In this document: piece after piece, positions 6,580 through 15,699 of the stretch
How positions within the stretch are numbered: position 1 is the stretch's first letter
Layout: every line of letters starts with the position of its first letter
DNA from: Streptomyces sp. Ru62
GTDB taxonomy: Bacteria; Actinomycetota; Actinomycetes; Streptomycetales; Streptomycetaceae
NCBI RefSeq assembly: GCF_002920615.1
Contig: NZ_PQSU01000020.1
Span: forward strand, 62,001 to 126,000
Length of the DNA: 64,000 nucleotides
Direction of reading: 5' to 3'
Notes under the pieces: generated by a model
What the model was told of the DNA's origin: nothing
Seen by the model: only the letters and a program-made list of their open reading frames with translations
Database searches by the model: none
Made by a program: the position numbers and the translations under genes

Positions 6580-8919
6580 ATGTCCGCCTGCGCACCCCCT
6601 CACGCCCAGCACCCCCACCCGCCGCACGACCCCGCACCGACCCGCCGCCGCTTCCCCGTCGCGGGCGCCGATCTGTCCGCCGCCGTGGCGGTCTTCCTGA
6701 TCGCCCTGCCGCTCTCCCTCGGCATCGCCCTGGCCACCGGCGCCCCGCTCCAGGCGGGACTCGTCGCCGCCGCGGTCGGCGGAATCGTCGTCGGGCGGCT
6801 GGGCGGCTGCCCCCTCCAGGTCAGCGGGCCGGCCGCCGGACTCACCGTGGTGACCGCGGACCTGATCCACCGTTACGGCTGGCGGGTCACCTGCGGCATC
6901 ACCGTCCTCGCCGGGCTCGCCCAACTCGGCCTCGGCTGCCTGCGGGTGGCGCGCGGCGCGCTCGCGGTCAGCCCGGCCGTGGTGCACGGCATGCTCGCCG
7001 GCATCGGGATCACCATCGCCGTCGCCCAACTGCACATCGTCCTCGGGGGCAGCCCGGACAGCTCCGTCCTCGCCAACCTGCGGGCTCTGCCCGCCCAGTT
7101 GGCCGACCTGCACCCGGCCGCCGTGTCGATGAGCGCGCTGACCCTGGCCCTGCTGCTGGCCTGGCCCCGCCTGCCCGGCCGCGCCGGCCGGCTGCTGCGC
7201 AGGGTGCCGGCCGCCCTCGTCGCCGTCACCGGAGCCGCCGCGACCGCCGCCCTCACCGGCCTGAGCCTCCCCCGGGTCGAGCTGCCGTCCTGGCACAGCC
7301 ACGCCCTGGCCGGACTGCCCGAGGGCCCGGCGCTCGGCCTGGTGGCCGCGGTGCTCACCACCACCCTGGTGTGCAGCGTGCAGTCGCTGCTCGGCGCGGT
7401 GGCCGTGGACAAGCTGGTCGCCGCCCGCACCGGCCCGCAGTCCCGCATCGGCCGCTCGGATCTGGACCGCGAGCTGCTCGGCCAGGGCGCCGCCAACATC
7501 GTCTCCGGAGCCCTCGGCGGCCTGCCGATCGCGGGCGTGGCGGTGCGCAGTACCGCGAATGTGAATTCAGGTGCCGTCAGCCGGAACTCCACGATGGTGC
7601 ACGGCGTTCTCGTAGTAGTCGCCGCGCTGCTGATGGTCCCGGTCCTGGAGGAGATCCCGCTCGCCTCCCTCGCCGCCCTGGTGATGGCCGTCGGCATCCA
7701 GATGGTGTCCCTGCACCACATCCGCACGGTGACGCGCCACCGCGAAGTGCCGGTCTACGCCGCGACCACACTCGGCGTGGTGGCCCTCGGCGTCCTCCAG
7801 GGCGTGTTCCTCGGGGTCGCCGTGGCGGTCGCCGTCGCCCTGCACCGCCTCGCCCGCACCCGTATCACCCACCACGAGCAGGAAGGAGTCCATCACGTAC
7901 GCGTCCGAGGTCAGCTGACCTTCCTCGCGGTGCCCCGGCTCAGCAGAACCCTGCATCTCGTCCCCCAGGGCGCCCACGCCATCGTGGAGTTGGACGGTTC
8001 GTTCATGGACCACGCGGCGTACGAGTCACTGCAGGACTGGCGCAGCTCCCACACCGCGCGGGGAGGCACGGCCGAGCTGGCCGGCCGGCGCGACGGAATC
8101 CGGACCGCCGAGCAGGCCCCGGCCACCGAGTGCCGGTGCCGCCCCTGGACCCCCTGGCGCAACCACCAGGCATGCTTCGCCGCGGCCCCCGCCGCCCGGG
8201 CAGGGCAGGGGGCCGGCCGGGAACTGGCCCGTGGCATCAGCTCGTTCCAGCGGAACACCGCGCCCCTGGTGCGGGAGGAGCTGGCGCGGCTCGCCCGGGA
8301 AGGCCAGCGGCCCTCCCAGCTCTTCCTGACCTGCGCCGACTCCCGGCTCGTCACGTCCATGATCACTGCCAGTGGTCCCGGCGACCTGTTCGTCGTGCGC
8401 AACGTCGGCAACCTGGTGCCGCCGCCGGGCGAGGAGCACGGCGACGACTCGGTGGCCGCCGCCATCGAGTACGCGGTGGACGTGCTCGGGGTGCGCTCCA
8501 TCACGGTGTGCGGGCACTCCGGGTGCGGGGCGATGCAGGCGCTGCTGACCACGGGGGGCGGTCAGGGGGACACCCCGCTCCAGCGGTGGCTGCGGCACGG
8601 GCTGCCGAGCCTGGCGCGGACGGCCGGCGATCACCCCGAGCGGCCCCGGCTGGCCGGGCGGGAGCCGGCGGACACGGTGGAGCTGCTGTGCCTGACCAAC
8701 GTGGTCCAGCAACTGGCGCACCTGAGGGCGCACGGACCGGTGGCCCGGGCGCTGGCCGAGGGGACACTGGAGCTGCACGGCATGTATTTCCACGTTGGCG
8801 AGGCCCAGGCGTATCTGCTCGCGGGGACGGAGGAGGGAGCGGTGTTCGAGGACGTCGCGGGAGGCATCGGGGGAGGTGAGGAGGCACACGAAGGGGTAGG
8901 GGTCACGAGTCGCGGATAG
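6580..8919 (+). CDS. SulP-family anion transporter fused to beta-carbonic anhydrase
   Basis: 779 aa from ATG 6580, preceded by GGAGGAGACGG. Residues about 25-420 are a SulP permease with 10-12 membrane segments (AAVAVFLIALPLSLGIALAT near the start). A STAS-like segment (HHVRVRGQLTFLAVPRLSRT) follows. The last 270 residues are a beta-class carbonic anhydrase: LTCADSR gives the first Cys and the Asp-Arg dyad, ITVCGHSGCGAM the His and second Cys that bind zinc. The fusion couples HCO3- import to hydration of CO2 at the cytoplasmic face. This architecture is known in several bacteria as a putative bicarbonate uptake system. Both halves look intact. Longer in-frame starts upstream have no ribosome site. 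Confidence 0.88.
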   Translation: MSACAPPHAQHPHPPHDPAPTRRRFPVAGADLSAAVAVFLIALPLSLGIALATGAPLQAGLVAAAVGGIVVGRLGGCPLQVSGPAAGLTVVTADLIHRYGWRVTCGITVLAGLAQLGLGCLRVARGALAVSPAVVHGMLAGIGITIAVAQLHIVLGGSPDSSVLANLRALPAQLADLHPAAVSMSALTLALLLAWPRLPGRAGRLLRRVPAALVAVTGAAATAALTGLSLPRVELPSWHSHALAGLPEGPALGLVAAVLTTTLVCSVQSLLGAVAVDKLVAARTGPQSRIGRSDLDRELLGQGAANIVSGALGGLPIAGVAVRSTANVNSGAVSRNSTMVHGVLVVVAALLMVPVLEEIPLASLAALVMAVGIQMVSLHHIRTVTRHREVPVYAATTLGVVALGVLQGVFLGVAVAVAVALHRLARTRITHHEQEGVHHVRVRGQLTFLAVPRLSRTLHLVPQGAHAIVELDGSFMDHAAYESLQDWRSSHTARGGTAELAGRRDGIRTAEQAPATECRCRPWTPWRNHQACFAAAPAARAGQGAGRELARGISSFQRNTAPLVREELARLAREGQRPSQLFLTCADSRLVTSMITASGPGDLFVVRNVGNLVPPPGEEHGDDSVAAAIEYAVDVLGVRSITVCGHSGCGAMQALLTTGGGQGDTPLQRWLRHGLPSLARTAGDHPERPRLAGREPADTVELLCLTNVVQQLAHLRAHGPVARALAEGTLELHGMYFHVGEAQAYLLAGTEEGAVFEDVAGGIGGGEEAHEGVGVTSRG

Positions 8920-9017
8920 GTCTAAACCAATTTCTCCGTCGACCCTTGTCATCGGACCCCCGTGTCTGATGAGCTGTGGCCTGGGACACAACGGACACCC
9001 TTCGAAAGGGAGATGTC

Positions 9018-10973
9018 GTGAGCAACGAGAGCCTGGCCAACCTGCTCAAGGAAGAACGCAGGTTCGCGCCGCCCGCCGACCTGGCAGCGCACGCCAACGT
9101 CACCGCGGAGGCGTATGAACAGGCCAAGGCTGACAGGCTCGGCTTCTGGGCCGAGCAGGCCCGCCGGCTGACCTGGGCCAAGGAACCGACCGATACGCTG
9201 GACTGGTCGAACCCGCCGTTCGCGAAGTGGTTCAAGGACGGCGAGCTGAACGTCGCCTACAACTGCGTGGACCGGCATGTGGAGGCCGGGCACGGGGACC
9301 GCGTCGCCATCCACTTCGAGGGTGAGCCCGGCGACAGCCGGGCGATCACCTACGCGGAGCTGAAGGACGAGGTCTCCAAGGCCGCCAACGCCCTGCTGGA
9401 GCTGGGCGTGCGCAAGGGCGACCGCGTCGCCATCTACATGCCCATGATCCCGGAGACCGCGATCGCGATGCTGGCCTCGGCCCGGATCGGCGCCGCGCAC
9501 TCGGTCGTCTTCGGCGGCTTCTCGGCGGACGCGCTCGCGACCCGGATCCAGGACGCGGACGCCAAGGTGATCATCACCGCCGACGGCGGCTACCGGCGCG
9601 GCAAGCCCTCCGCGCTCAAGCCGGCGGTGGACGAGGCGATCGGCAAGGTGGACAACGTCGAGCACGTGCTCGTGGTCCGCCGCACCGGCCAAGAGGTGGC
9701 CTGGACCGAGGGCCGGGACGTGTGGTGGGACGACATCGTCGCCCGCCAGTCGGCCGAGCACACCCCGGAGGCGTTCGAGGCCGAGCACCCGCTGTTCATC
9801 CTCTACACCTCCGGCACCACGGGGAAGCCGAAGGGCATCCTGCACACCTCCGGCGGCTACCTCACCCAGACGGCCTACACCCACTGGGCGGTCTTCGACC
9901 TCAAGCCGGAGACGGACGTGTACTGGTGCACGGCCGACGTCGGCTGGGTGACCGGGCACTCGTACATCGTGTACGGCCCGCTGGCCAACGGCGCGACGCA
10001 GGTGATGTACGAGGGCACGCCGGACACCCCGCACCAGGGCCGCTTCTGGGAGATCGTGCAGAAGTACAAGGTCACGATCCTCTACACGGCGCCGACCGCG
10101 ATCCGGACGTTCATGAAATGGGGCGACGACATCCCCGCCAAGTTCGACCTGTCGTCCCTGCGCGTCCTCGGCTCGGTGGGCGAGCCCATCAACCCCGAGG
10201 CGTGGGTCTGGTACCGCAAGCACATCGGCGCCGACAGGACGCCGGTCGTGGACACCTGGTGGCAGACCGAGACCGGCGCCATGATGATCTCGCCGCTGCC
10301 CGGCGTCACCGAGGCCAAGCCGGGTTCGGCGCAGCGTCCGCTGCCCGGCATCAGCGCCACGGTCGTCGACGACGAGGCGAACGAGGTGCCGAACGGCGGC
10401 GGCGGTTATCTGGTGCTGACCGAGCCGTGGCCGTCGATGCTGCGCACCATCTGGGGCGACGACCAGCGGTTCATCGACACCTACTGGTCCCGCTTCGAGG
10501 GCAGGTACTTCGCCGGTGACGGCGCGAAGAAGGACGACGACGGGGACATCTGGCTGCTGGGCCGGGTGGACGACGTGATGCTCGTCTCCGGGCACAACAT
10601 CTCCACCACCGAGGTGGAGTCGGCACTCGTCTCGCACCCGTCGGTCGCCGAGGCCGCCGTCGTCGGCGCCGCCGACGAGACCACCGGCCAGGCCATCGTC
10701 GCGTTCGTCATCCTGCGTGGCACGGCCTCGGAGAACGAGGCGCTCCTCGGAGAGCTGCGCGACCACGTCGGCGCCACGCTGGGCCCGATCGCCAAGCCCA
10801 AGCGGATCCTGCCGGTGGCGGAGCTGCCGAAGACCCGCTCCGGCAAGATCATGCGCCGCCTGCTGCGGGACGTCGCCGAGAACCGCCAGCTCGGCGACGT
10901 GACCACGCTGACGGACTCCACGGTCATGGACCTCATCCAGGCCAAGCTGCCCGCGTCGCCCAGCGAGGACTGA
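9018..10973 (+). CDS. acsA: Acetyl-CoA synthetase (AMP-forming)
   Basis: 651 aa, the normal length of the family, from GTG 9018 after AAAGGGAG. It activates acetate to acetyl-CoA by way of acetyl-AMP in the cytoplasm. Motifs: ILYTSGTTGKPKGILHTSGG (P-loop-like A3), WWQTETGAMMISPLPG (A5), and GRVDDVMLVSGHNISTTEVE (A8). PKTRSGKIMRRLLR near the C-terminus holds the lysine that Pat-type enzymes acetylate to switch the enzyme off. The gene stands alone; a strong 16-bp hairpin follows at 10999-11042. Confidence 0.96.
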   Translation: MSNESLANLLKEERRFAPPADLAAHANVTAEAYEQAKADRLGFWAEQARRLTWAKEPTDTLDWSNPPFAKWFKDGELNVAYNCVDRHVEAGHGDRVAIHFEGEPGDSRAITYAELKDEVSKAANALLELGVRKGDRVAIYMPMIPETAIAMLASARIGAAHSVVFGGFSADALATRIQDADAKVIITADGGYRRGKPSALKPAVDEAIGKVDNVEHVLVVRRTGQEVAWTEGRDVWWDDIVARQSAEHTPEAFEAEHPLFILYTSGTTGKPKGILHTSGGYLTQTAYTHWAVFDLKPETDVYWCTADVGWVTGHSYIVYGPLANGATQVMYEGTPDTPHQGRFWEIVQKYKVTILYTAPTAIRTFMKWGDDIPAKFDLSSLRVLGSVGEPINPEAWVWYRKHIGADRTPVVDTWWQTETGAMMISPLPGVTEAKPGSAQRPLPGISATVVDDEANEVPNGGGGYLVLTEPWPSMLRTIWGDDQRFIDTYWSRFEGRYFAGDGAKKDDDGDIWLLGRVDDVMLVSGHNISTTEVESALVSHPSVAEAAVVGAADETTGQAIVAFVILRGTASENEALLGELRDHVGATLGPIAKPKRILPVAELPKTRSGKIMRRLLRDVAENRQLGDVTTLTDSTVMDLIQAKLPASPSED

Positions 10974-10998
10974 GCGGAACGGGAGGACTGAGCGGCAC

Positions 10999-11042
10999 CC
11001 CGAGGGGCACCCGGTCGGCGAACGTGCCGGGTGCCCCTCGGG
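10999..11042 (+). terminator. Transcription terminator after acsA
   Basis: A 16-bp perfect stem (CCCGAGGGGCACCCGG with its complement) and a 12-nt loop, 25 bp after the acsA stop and before the nhaA leader. No U run, as is usual in this genus. Confidence 0.8.
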
Positions 11043-11176
11043 CGTTCACGGTGAAGATCACCGGGCCCGGGCGCGACACTTTAGGTAAAGTAAACAAAGT
11101 GCCGTACGAAGCGGTACGCCAGGTGCGCCGGGAAGTCTGGTCGGCATGTGAGTTCCGCCTGCCCCGGAGGTCTCCC

Positions 11177-12607
11177 GTGACCGCACCCCGCCCCCGCACC
11201 GCCCCCCGCAAGGTTCTCGGCCGCCTGTCGCTGCCCGAGCGCTCCTTCGTCGCGGACGCGCTGCGCACCGAGACCGTCGGCGGGGCGCTGCTGCTCCTCG
11301 CCGCCGTGGCCGCGCTGGTCTGGGCGAACGTCCCCGGCATCCACCACGCGTACGAGACGGTCAGCGACTTCCACGCCGGCCCCGAAGCCCTCGGCCTGAA
11401 CCTCTCCGTCGCCCACTGGGCCGCCGACGGCCTGCTCGCCGTGTTCTTCTTCGTCGCCGGCATCGAGCTCAAGCGCGAGCTGGTCGCCGGCGACCTGCGC
11501 GACCGCAGGGCGGCGGTGCTGCCCGTGGCGGCGGCGCTGTGCGGGATGGCCGTACCGGCACTCGTGTACACCCTGACCAACGTCGCCGGACACGGCTCCA
11601 CGCAGGGCTGGGCGGTGCCCACCGCCACGGACATCGCCTTCGCGCTCGCCGTCCTCGCGGTCATCGGCACCTCACTGCCCAGCGCCCTGCGCGCCTTCCT
11701 GCTCACCCTCGCGGTCGTCGACGACCTCTTCGCCATCCTGATCATCGCGGTCTTCTTCACCGACCGGCTGAACTTCGCCGCCCTCGGCGGGGCCGCCGCC
11801 GGCCTGGCGCTCTTCTGGCTGCTGCTGCGCAAGGGCGTACGCGGCTGGTACGTGTACGTGCCGCTCGGGGTCGTCGTCTGGGCGCTGATGTACAACAGCG
11901 GCGTGCACGCCACCATCGCCGGCGTGGCGATGGGCCTGATGCTGCGCTGCACCACGCGTGAGGGTGAGGAGTGCTCACCGGCCGAGCGCATCGAGCATCT
12001 GGTGCGCCCCCTGTCCGCCGGGCTCGCCGTACCGCTGTTCGCGCTGTTCAGTGCCGGTGTGTCGATATCCGGCGGGGCGCTCGCGGACGTGTTCACGCGG
12101 CCCGAGACGCTCGGCGTGGTGCTCGGCCTGGTCGTGGGCAAGACGGTCGGCATCTTCGGCGGCACCTGGCTGACGGTCCGCTTCACCCGTGCGCAGCTCG
12201 GCGAGGACCTGGCGTGGGCCGACGTCTTCGCCGTGGCGACGCTCGCCGGGATCGGGTTCACGGTCTCGCTGCTCATCGGCGAGCTGGCCTTCGAGGGCGA
12301 CGCCGTACTGACCGACGAGGTGAAGGCGGCCGTCCTCACCGGGTCGCTGATCGCGGCGGCGTGCGCGACCGTGCTGCTGAGGGTGCGCAACGCCAAGTAC
12401 CGCCGGCTGTGCGAGGAGGAGGAGCGCGACGAGGACCTCGACGGCATCCCGGACGTCTACGAGCAGGACGACCCGGCGTACCACCTCCGGATGGCCGAGA
12501 TCCACGAGCGCAAGGCGGCCGAGCACCGCCGGCTGGCCGCCGAGGCGCGCCACGGGCTTCAGGAAGTGCCGGGCGGGGCAGGCGAGGAGGACGGCCGTCC
12601 GGCATGA
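11177..12607 (+). CDS. nhaA: Na+/H+ antiporter NhaA
   Basis: 476 aa from GTG 11177, six bases after GGAGG. It exchanges sodium for protons across the cytoplasmic membrane. About 12 membrane segments begin at ETVGGALLLLAAVAALVWAN. The paired aspartates of the ion site appear in TLAVVDDLFAILIIAVFF, and the segment GWAVPTATDIAFALAVLA holds the conserved TATDIAF. The C-terminus carries an unusual charged tail of about 75 residues (EEEERDEDLDG, then HERKAAEHRRLAAEARH) absent from the enteric enzyme, probably cytoplasmic. No co-transcribed partner; a holin-X gene follows 113 bp later. Confidence 0.93.
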   Translation: MTAPRPRTAPRKVLGRLSLPERSFVADALRTETVGGALLLLAAVAALVWANVPGIHHAYETVSDFHAGPEALGLNLSVAHWAADGLLAVFFFVAGIELKRELVAGDLRDRRAAVLPVAAALCGMAVPALVYTLTNVAGHGSTQGWAVPTATDIAFALAVLAVIGTSLPSALRAFLLTLAVVDDLFAILIIAVFFTDRLNFAALGGAAAGLALFWLLLRKGVRGWYVYVPLGVVVWALMYNSGVHATIAGVAMGLMLRCTTREGEECSPAERIEHLVRPLSAGLAVPLFALFSAGVSISGGALADVFTRPETLGVVLGLVVGKTVGIFGGTWLTVRFTRAQLGEDLAWADVFAVATLAGIGFTVSLLIGELAFEGDAVLTDEVKAAVLTGSLIAAACATVLLRVRNAKYRRLCEEEERDEDLDGIPDVYEQDDPAYHLRMAEIHERKAAEHRRLAAEARHGLQEVPGGAGEEDGRPA

Positions 12608-12720
12608 TCTGACGAGACGGTACAAATCAAGACGGCACGCACGAGCCGGCGGCACGCAAGCCCCACGCACGCAAGACCTACGGTACGTAAGACCACGAGA
12701 GACCTCTGAGGGAGAACGCG

Positions 12721-13209
12721 ATGAGCGCACCCGACGGCAGCCCGGTCGGCGCCGAACGCAGCATCGGCCAGCTGTTCGCCTCGGCGACGACCGAATTGTC
12801 GGCGCTGGTGCACGACGAGATCGCGCTGGCCAAGGCCCAGCTCAAGCAGGACGTGAAGCGCGGCGCGGTCAGCGGCGGCGCCTTCTCGATGGCGGGCGCG
12901 GTACTGGTGTTCTCCCTGCCGATGCTCAACTTCGCACTGGCCTACGGCATTCGCACCTGGAGCCACTGGAACCTGGCGATCTGCTTCGTGCTGTCCTTCG
13001 CGGCCAACGTGCTGGTCGCCGGCCTTCTCGCGCTCATCGGCACGGTGTTCGCGAAGAAGGCCAAGAAGGGCAAGGGCCCGCAGAAGGTGGCGGCCTCGAT
13101 GAAGCAGTCGGCGGGCGTCCTGCAGAACGCCAAGCCGCACCCGCGTCCGGAGCTGCCCGAGGACCGGGCTCCCGCGGCCATCGAGGCTGTGGCACGCTCG
13201 TCGTCATGA
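12721..13209 (+). CDS. Actinobacterial Holin-X family (phage holin-like) membrane protein
   Basis: 162 aa, ATG 12721 after GAGGGAGAA. An amphipathic N-terminal helix (FASATTELSALVHDEIALAK) is followed by two membrane segments (FSMAGAVLVFSLPMLNFALA and LAICFVLSFAANVLVAGLLA), then a lysine-rich cytosolic tail. This is the layout of the holin superfamily III proteins common in streptomycete chromosomes, where no lysis role is established. Its TGA overlaps the ATG of the next gene, so the two are probably co-expressed. Confidence 0.75.
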   Translation: MSAPDGSPVGAERSIGQLFASATTELSALVHDEIALAKAQLKQDVKRGAVSGGAFSMAGAVLVFSLPMLNFALAYGIRTWSHWNLAICFVLSFAANVLVAGLLALIGTVFAKKAKKGKGPQKVAASMKQSAGVLQNAKPHPRPELPEDRAPAAIEAVARSSS

Positions 13210-14129
13210 CGGACCCCGCCGCTCCCTCGGCCGTACGGATCGAAGGTCCCTGGAGTCACAGGGACGTCGCCGCGAACGGCGCCCGCTTCCACATCGCCGA
13301 GCTCGGCGACGGCCCGCTGGTCCTGCTCCTGCACGGCTTCCCGCAGTTCTGGTGGACGTGGCGGCACCAGCTGACCGCGCTCGCGGACGCCGGCTACCGG
13401 GCGGTGGCGATGGACCTGCGGGGCGTCGGCGGCAGCGACCGTACGCCCCGCGGGTACGACCCGGCCAACCTCGCGCTGGACGTCACCGGGGTGATCCGGT
13501 CCCTCGGCGAGCCGGACGCCGCGCTGGTCGGCCACGACCTCGGCGGTTATCTGGCGTGGACGGCGGCGGCCATGCGGCCCAAGCTCGTGCGGCGCCTGGC
13601 CGTGGCGTCCATGCCGCATCCGCGGCGCTGGCGCGCGGCGATGCTGCGGGACGCCCGCCAGACGGCCGCCAACTCCTACATCTGGGGGTTCCAGCGGCCC
13701 TGGATCCCGGAGCGCCAACTGACCGCCGACGGGGGCGCGCTGGCGGGCCGGCTGATCCGGGACTGGTCCGGACCGCGACTGCCGGAGGACACGGCCGTGG
13801 AGACGTACCAGCGGGCCATGTGCATCCCGTCGACCGCGCACTGCGCGATCGAGCCGTACCGCTGGCTGGTGCGTTCGCTGGCCCGGCCGGACGGCGTGCA
13901 GTTCTATCGCCGGATGAAGCGGCCCGTACGGGTGCCGACGCTGCATCTGCACGGCTCGCTGGACCCGGTGACCCGGACGCGCAGCGCGGCCGGTTCGGGC
14001 GAGTACGTCGAAGCGCCGTACCGCTGGCGCCTGTTCGACGGGCTCGGCCACTTCCCGCACGAGGAGGACCCCGCGGCGTTCTCCACCGAACTGATCAACT
14101 GGCTCAAGGATCCCGAGCCCGACCGATGA
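13206..14129 (+). CDS. Alpha/beta hydrolase, epoxide hydrolase-like
   Basis: 307 aa, overlapping the holin-X stop (ATGA). The fold is an alpha/beta hydrolase with an oxyanion motif HGFPQFWW, and the nucleophile elbow reads VGHDLGGYLA, that is, Asp rather than Ser, as in epoxide hydrolases and haloalkane dehalogenases. HLHGSLDPVT supplies the likely acid and GLGHFPHEEDP the catalytic His. It would open an epoxide or remove halide by way of an ester intermediate; the cap domain (about 140-225) sets the substrate and is not diagnostic. No signal peptide, so cytoplasmic. Confidence 0.85.
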   Translation: MTDPAAPSAVRIEGPWSHRDVAANGARFHIAELGDGPLVLLLHGFPQFWWTWRHQLTALADAGYRAVAMDLRGVGGSDRTPRGYDPANLALDVTGVIRSLGEPDAALVGHDLGGYLAWTAAAMRPKLVRRLAVASMPHPRRWRAAMLRDARQTAANSYIWGFQRPWIPERQLTADGGALAGRLIRDWSGPRLPEDTAVETYQRAMCIPSTAHCAIEPYRWLVRSLARPDGVQFYRRMKRPVRVPTLHLHGSLDPVTRTRSAAGSGEYVEAPYRWRLFDGLGHFPHEEDPAAFSTELINWLKDPEPDR

Positions 14130-14291
14130 GGCGTCAGGCGCCCGTCCGGTGACCGTGCGGTGAAGGTTCGATGCGTGGAGTATCCGATTTCCTGAACAGT
14201 TGTCCCCCGAACGGCCACATGCCTGCCGCATAGGCCAATTGGGGGGCGCACAAGCGGTTATCGACCTTGGGGCGGGGGCACACGTCGGGGT

Positions 14292-14471
14292 ATGGGCTGG
14301 ACGCACGACTACAGTGACGCACCCCGCAACCGCCGCTCGGCCACGGGCCTGAGCACGCCTCAGCGAGGCGCCCCGCAACTCGCGGAAGCGGACCTCCGGG
14401 TGGGGATCCCACGCATCCTGCGCCGCCGGGCCCGCTGGGTCTCGGTGCGCCTGCGTCACCCGCGGGGCTGA
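14292..14471 (+). CDS. Small basic protein, 59 aa, unknown
   Basis: ATG 14292 to TGA 14469-14471, preceded by GTCGGGGT. The protein starts MGWTHDYSDAPRNRRSATGL and ends in an Arg-rich helix (RILRRRARWVSVRLRHPRG). Third-position GC is typical of real genes here and the frame fills the otherwise empty 357-bp gap between the hydrolase and the convergent MarP gene. No known domain. The basic amphipathic C-terminus could bind membrane or nucleic acid. I believe similar small proteins occur in other streptomycetes, but that is memory and unchecked. Confidence 0.55.
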   Translation: MGWTHDYSDAPRNRRSATGLSTPQRGAPQLAEADLRVGIPRILRRRARWVSVRLRHPRG

Positions 14472-14486
14472 ACGCTCCGCGTCGCC

Positions 14487-15695
14487 CTACAGGGCGCAGC
14501 TGTCCGTACCCACCTGCTCGTTCGCCGTACGCCCCCGCTCGATGTCGGCCTGGATCTCGTCCGCCGTCAGGGCGTAGCCGGTGTCCGCGTCGTCGAGGGA
14601 CTTGGCGAACACCACGCCGTACACCTTGCCGTCCGGGGTGAGCAGCGGGCCACCGGAGTTGCCCTGGCGGACGGTGGCGTACAGGGAGTAGACGTCGCGG
14701 CGGACCGTGCCGCGGTGGTAGATGTCGGGGCCGTTGGCCGTGATGCGCCCGCGCACGCGCGCGGCGCGCACGTCGTACGAGCCGTTCTCCGGGAAGCCCG
14801 CGACGATCGCGCCGTCGCCCCCGGCCGCGTCCCGCGAGGTGAACCGCAGGGCGGTCGCCTTCAGGTCCGGTACGTCGAGTACGGCGATGTCGCGCTTCCA
14901 GTCGTACAGGACGACCTTCGCGTCGTACCTGCGGCCCTCTCCGCCTATCTGCACGCGCGGCGCGTCGACCCCGCCGACGACGTGTGCGTTGGTCATGACA
15001 CGGCGGTCGGCGAAGACGAAGCCGCTGCCCTCCAGGACCTTTCCGCAGCTCTGGGCGGTGCCGGTGACCTTGACGATGGAGCGCTGGGCGTGGAAGGCGA
15101 CCGGGCTGCTCTCCAGGGCCGGGTCGGGCGGCTGCACGTCCTTGATCGGCTCGTTGGCGAACGGGCTGAAGACCTGGGGGAAGCCGTTCTGCGCGAGCAC
15201 GGAGGAGAAGTCCGCGAACCAGGTGTCGGCCTGCGCGGGCAGCGCCCGGGAGACCCCGAGGAGCACCTTGGAGCCGCGCACCTCCCTGCCGAGGGTCGGC
15301 AGGGTCGTACCGGCCAGGGCGGATCCGATCAGCCAGGCGACCAGGAGCATCGCGACGACGTTGACGAGGGCGCCGCCGGTGGCGTCCAGGGCGCGCGCCG
15401 GGGACCAGGTGATGTGCCGGCGCAGCTTGTTGCCGAGGTGGGTGGTCAGGGCCTGGCCCACGGAGGCGCAGACGATCACGACGACCACGGCGACGACGGC
15501 GGCGGTGGTGCCGACCTCCGCCTTGCCGGTCACGGCGTCCCAGATGACGGGCAGCGTGTACACGGCGACCAGGCCGCCGCCCAGGAACCCGATCACCGAC
15601 AGGATGCCGACGACGAAGCCCTGGCGGTAGCCCACCACCGCGAACCACACGGCCGCGACCAGCAGCAGGATGTCCAGCACGTTCACGGGGATCAC
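14487..15695 (-). CDS. marP: MarP-like membrane serine protease (CvpA + trypsin-like)
   Basis: 402 aa from GTG 15695, four bases after the stop of the Nudix gene, so coupled to it. The N-terminal 160 residues form a CvpA-like domain with four membrane segments (ILLLVAAVWFAVVGYRQGF, then VIGFLGGGLVAVYTL and others). The external domain is a chymotrypsin-fold protease: His in TNAHVVGG, Asp in KRDIAVLDV, Ser in RQGNSGGPLL. In mycobacteria MarP protects the cell in acid by processing a peptidoglycan hydrolase in the periplasm. Two cysteines (SCGKVLEG and the C-terminal DSCAL) could form a disulfide, as in MarP. Confidence 0.88.
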   Translation of the reverse strand: MIPVNVLDILLLVAAVWFAVVGYRQGFVVGILSVIGFLGGGLVAVYTLPVIWDAVTGKAEVGTTAAVVAVVVVIVCASVGQALTTHLGNKLRRHITWSPARALDATGGALVNVVAMLLVAWLIGSALAGTTLPTLGREVRGSKVLLGVSRALPAQADTWFADFSSVLAQNGFPQVFSPFANEPIKDVQPPDPALESSPVAFHAQRSIVKVTGTAQSCGKVLEGSGFVFADRRVMTNAHVVGGVDAPRVQIGGEGRRYDAKVVLYDWKRDIAVLDVPDLKATALRFTSRDAAGGDGAIVAGFPENGSYDVRAARVRGRITANGPDIYHRGTVRRDVYSLYATVRQGNSGGPLLTPDGKVYGVVFAKSLDDADTGYALTADEIQADIERGRTANEQVGTDSCAL

Positions 15696-15699
15696 CCTG

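Noticed and set aside
8949..10766. 605-codon frame antisense to acsA
   Set aside because: The acsA reading is beyond doubt; the antisense frame is open because of high third-position GC.
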